From an uncultured Collinsella sp. (GTDB taxonomy: Bacteria > Actinomycetota > Coriobacteriia > Coriobacteriales > Coriobacteriaceae), in NCBI GenBank assembly GCA_902491135.1, contig CABUGR010000046.1, positions 1-7,433 of the forward strand: a stretch of 7,433 bases of DNA, in the 5' to 3' direction. A model generated the notes under the pieces. The model saw nothing but the letters and a program-made list of their open reading frames with translations. It was not told where the DNA came from and ran no database searches. The first letter of the stretch is position 1; each line of letters begins with the position of its first letter. Shown here one piece after another: positions 6,300-7,433 of the stretch. Position numbers and translations under genes: made by a program.

Positions 6300-7433
6300 A
6301 TGAGCTACACGCAGAAAGTTCTCGACGAGCTCAAGGCCCGCTATCCCGAGCAGCCTGAGTTCATCCAGGCCGCGACCGAGATCCTCGGCACCATCCAGCC
6401 GGCGCTCGACGCCCATCCCGAGTACGAGGAGGCCGCCCTGCTGGAGCGCCTCGTCGAGCCTGAGCGCATCGTCATGTTCCGTGTTCCCTGGGTCGACGAC
6501 CAGGGCAAGGTTCAGGTCAACCGCGGCTATCGCGTCGAGTTCAACTCTGCCATTGGACCCTACAAGGGCGGCCTGCGCTTTAACCCGACGGTCACCCTGG
6601 GTATGCTCAAGTTCCTGGGTCTGGAGCAGATCCTCAAGAACAGCCTGACCACCCTTCCCATGGGCGGCGGCAAGGGCGGCTCCGACTTTGACCCCAAGGG
6701 CAAGTCCAACAACGAGATCATGCACTTCTGCCAGTCCTTCATGACCGAGCTCTATCGCCACATCGGCCCCAACACCGACGTTCCCGCCGGCGACCTGGGC
6801 GTTGGCGGCCGCGAGGTTGCCTACCTGTTCGGTCAGTACAAGCGCCTGACTAACGAGTGGACCGGCGTCCTCACCGGTAAGGGCCTCTCCTTTGGCGGCT
6901 CGCTCGCTCGTACCGAGGCCACCGGCTACGGCCTGGCCTACTTTGTGGACGAGTACCTCAAGAGCCGCGGCGACTCCTTCGAGGGCAAGAACGTCGTCGT
7001 TCATGGCTCCGGCAACGTCGCCATCTACGCGGTCCAGAAGGTCTCCCAGCTCGGCGGCAAGGTGCTGGCCTGCTCCGACACCCATGGCTGGGTCGAGGAT
7101 CCCGACGGCATCGACTACACCGTGCTCGAGCACGTCTACAACAAGAAGCGCTCCGGCCACGACAAGGGCGTTACGCTCGCTATGTACGTCGACGAGAAGC
7201 CCAATGCCACGTGGCACGAGGGCGACGGCCGCGGCGTGTGGCAGCTGCCCTGCGACATCGCGCTGCCCTGCGCTCGCGAGAACACGCTGCTGCTCGAGGA
7301 CGCCCAGGCGCTCGTCGCCAACGGCTGCAAGGTGGTCGGCGAGGGCGCGAACATGCCCACGACCATCGAGGCCACGACCTACTTCCAGGAGAACGGCGTC
7401 GCCTTTATGCCCGGTAAGGCTGCCAACGCCGGC
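6300..7433 (+). CDS. gdhA: Glutamate dehydrogenase (GdhA-type, hexameric), truncated at the window edge
   Basis: GdhA catalyses reversible NAD(P)-linked amination of 2-oxoglutarate to glutamate in the cytoplasm. The frame is open from ATG 6300 to the right edge (378 codons); family members have about 445-450 residues, so roughly 70 are missing. Conserved features fall at the same numbers as in the Clostridium symbiosum enzyme: K89 in GPYKGGLRF, K113 in LKNSL, catalytic K125 in PMGGGKGGSDFDP and catalytic D165 in PAGDLGVGGREV. The Rossmann nucleotide-binding turn is VVVHGSGNVA, and GEGANMPTT lies near the end. The NADP preference usual for biosynthetic GdhA cannot be confirmed here. The ribosome site GGAGG (6291-6295) lies four bases before the ATG. 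Codon choice is noticeably biased to C-ending codons (for example GGC, ACC, CTC, AAG), suggesting high expression compared with its neighbours. A 332-base gap and the palindrome separate it from the selenium block, so it is likely its own transcript. Confidence 0.97.
   Translation, partial: MSYTQKVLDELKARYPEQPEFIQAATEILGTIQPALDAHPEYEEAALLERLVEPERIVMFRVPWVDDQGKVQVNRGYRVEFNSAIGPYKGGLRFNPTVTLGMLKFLGLEQILKNSLTTLPMGGGKGGSDFDPKGKSNNEIMHFCQSFMTELYRHIGPNTDVPAGDLGVGGREVAYLFGQYKRLTNEWTGVLTGKGLSFGGSLARTEATGYGLAYFVDEYLKSRGDSFEGKNVVVHGSGNVAIYAVQKVSQLGGKVLACSDTHGWVEDPDGIDYTVLEHVYNKKRSGHDKGVTLAMYVDEKPNATWHEGDGRGVWQLPCDIALPCARENTLLLEDAQALVANGCKVVGEGANMPTTIEATTYFQENGVAFMPGKAANAG

Noticed and set aside
6023..6358. 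Small frame from the palindrome into gdhA
   Set aside because: It overlaps the repeat arm and the gdhA start in a different frame, and no ribosome site or conserved pattern is visible.
6285..7217. Reverse-strand frame of about 310 codons opposite gdhA
   Set aside because: It is antisense to a gene whose catalytic residues are all in place; it is a shadow of strong C-ending codon bias.

Overview
The window is GC-rich, with most bases in + strand genes. Its gene content and codon use suggest a gut Coriobacteriia species, most likely Collinsella or a close relative. That placement is an inference from recognised protein families and was not tested by search. Every supported gene lies on the + strand.

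Layout. (1) 1-1161: the C-terminal part of a large molybdopterin (Mo-bisPGD) oxidoreductase whose N-terminus lies off the left edge. It looks most like the PhsA/PsrA (thiosulfate/polysulfide reductase) branch, and its reading frame breaks near base 700. (2) 1214-4635: selA and selB, which overlap by four bases. (3) 4672-4768: a gene for selenocysteine tRNA (selC, anticodon TCA), recognised from its fold. (4) 4924-5556: mobA, the Mo-cofactor guanylyltransferase, interrupted by an in-frame TGA. (5) 5572-5967: a small Cys-rich protein of the DUF3343 (putative Se/S carrier-like) family. (6) 5976-6085: a perfect 37-bp inverted repeat whose arms are themselves hairpins. (7) 6086-6299: a relatively AT-rich leader without a gene. 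(8) 6300 to the right edge: gdhA, glutamate dehydrogenase, truncated by the window end.

Regions 1-5 form a selenium plus molybdenum block. SelA converts Ser-tRNA(Sec) to Sec-tRNA(Sec), selC supplies the tRNA, and SelB carries it to UGA codons followed by a SECIS hairpin. MobA attaches GMP to Mo-molybdopterin for enzymes such as the one at the left edge. The DUF3343 protein may handle selenium or sulfur. selD (selenophosphate synthetase) is not in the window.

The most notable point is that both molybdenum genes carry a disabling lesion (a frameshift and an in-frame TGA), while selA, selB, selC, the DUF3343 gene and gdhA look intact. Either molybdoenzyme function is decaying, or the sequence has errors, or (least likely for mobA) the TGA is recoded by the selenocysteine machinery encoded just upstream. 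No convincing SECIS hairpin was found after that TGA. Other points worth checking are a Lys-to-Met change in the SelB G4 motif, a G-A mismatch at the eighth acceptor pair of tRNA(Sec), and the nested palindrome before gdhA.
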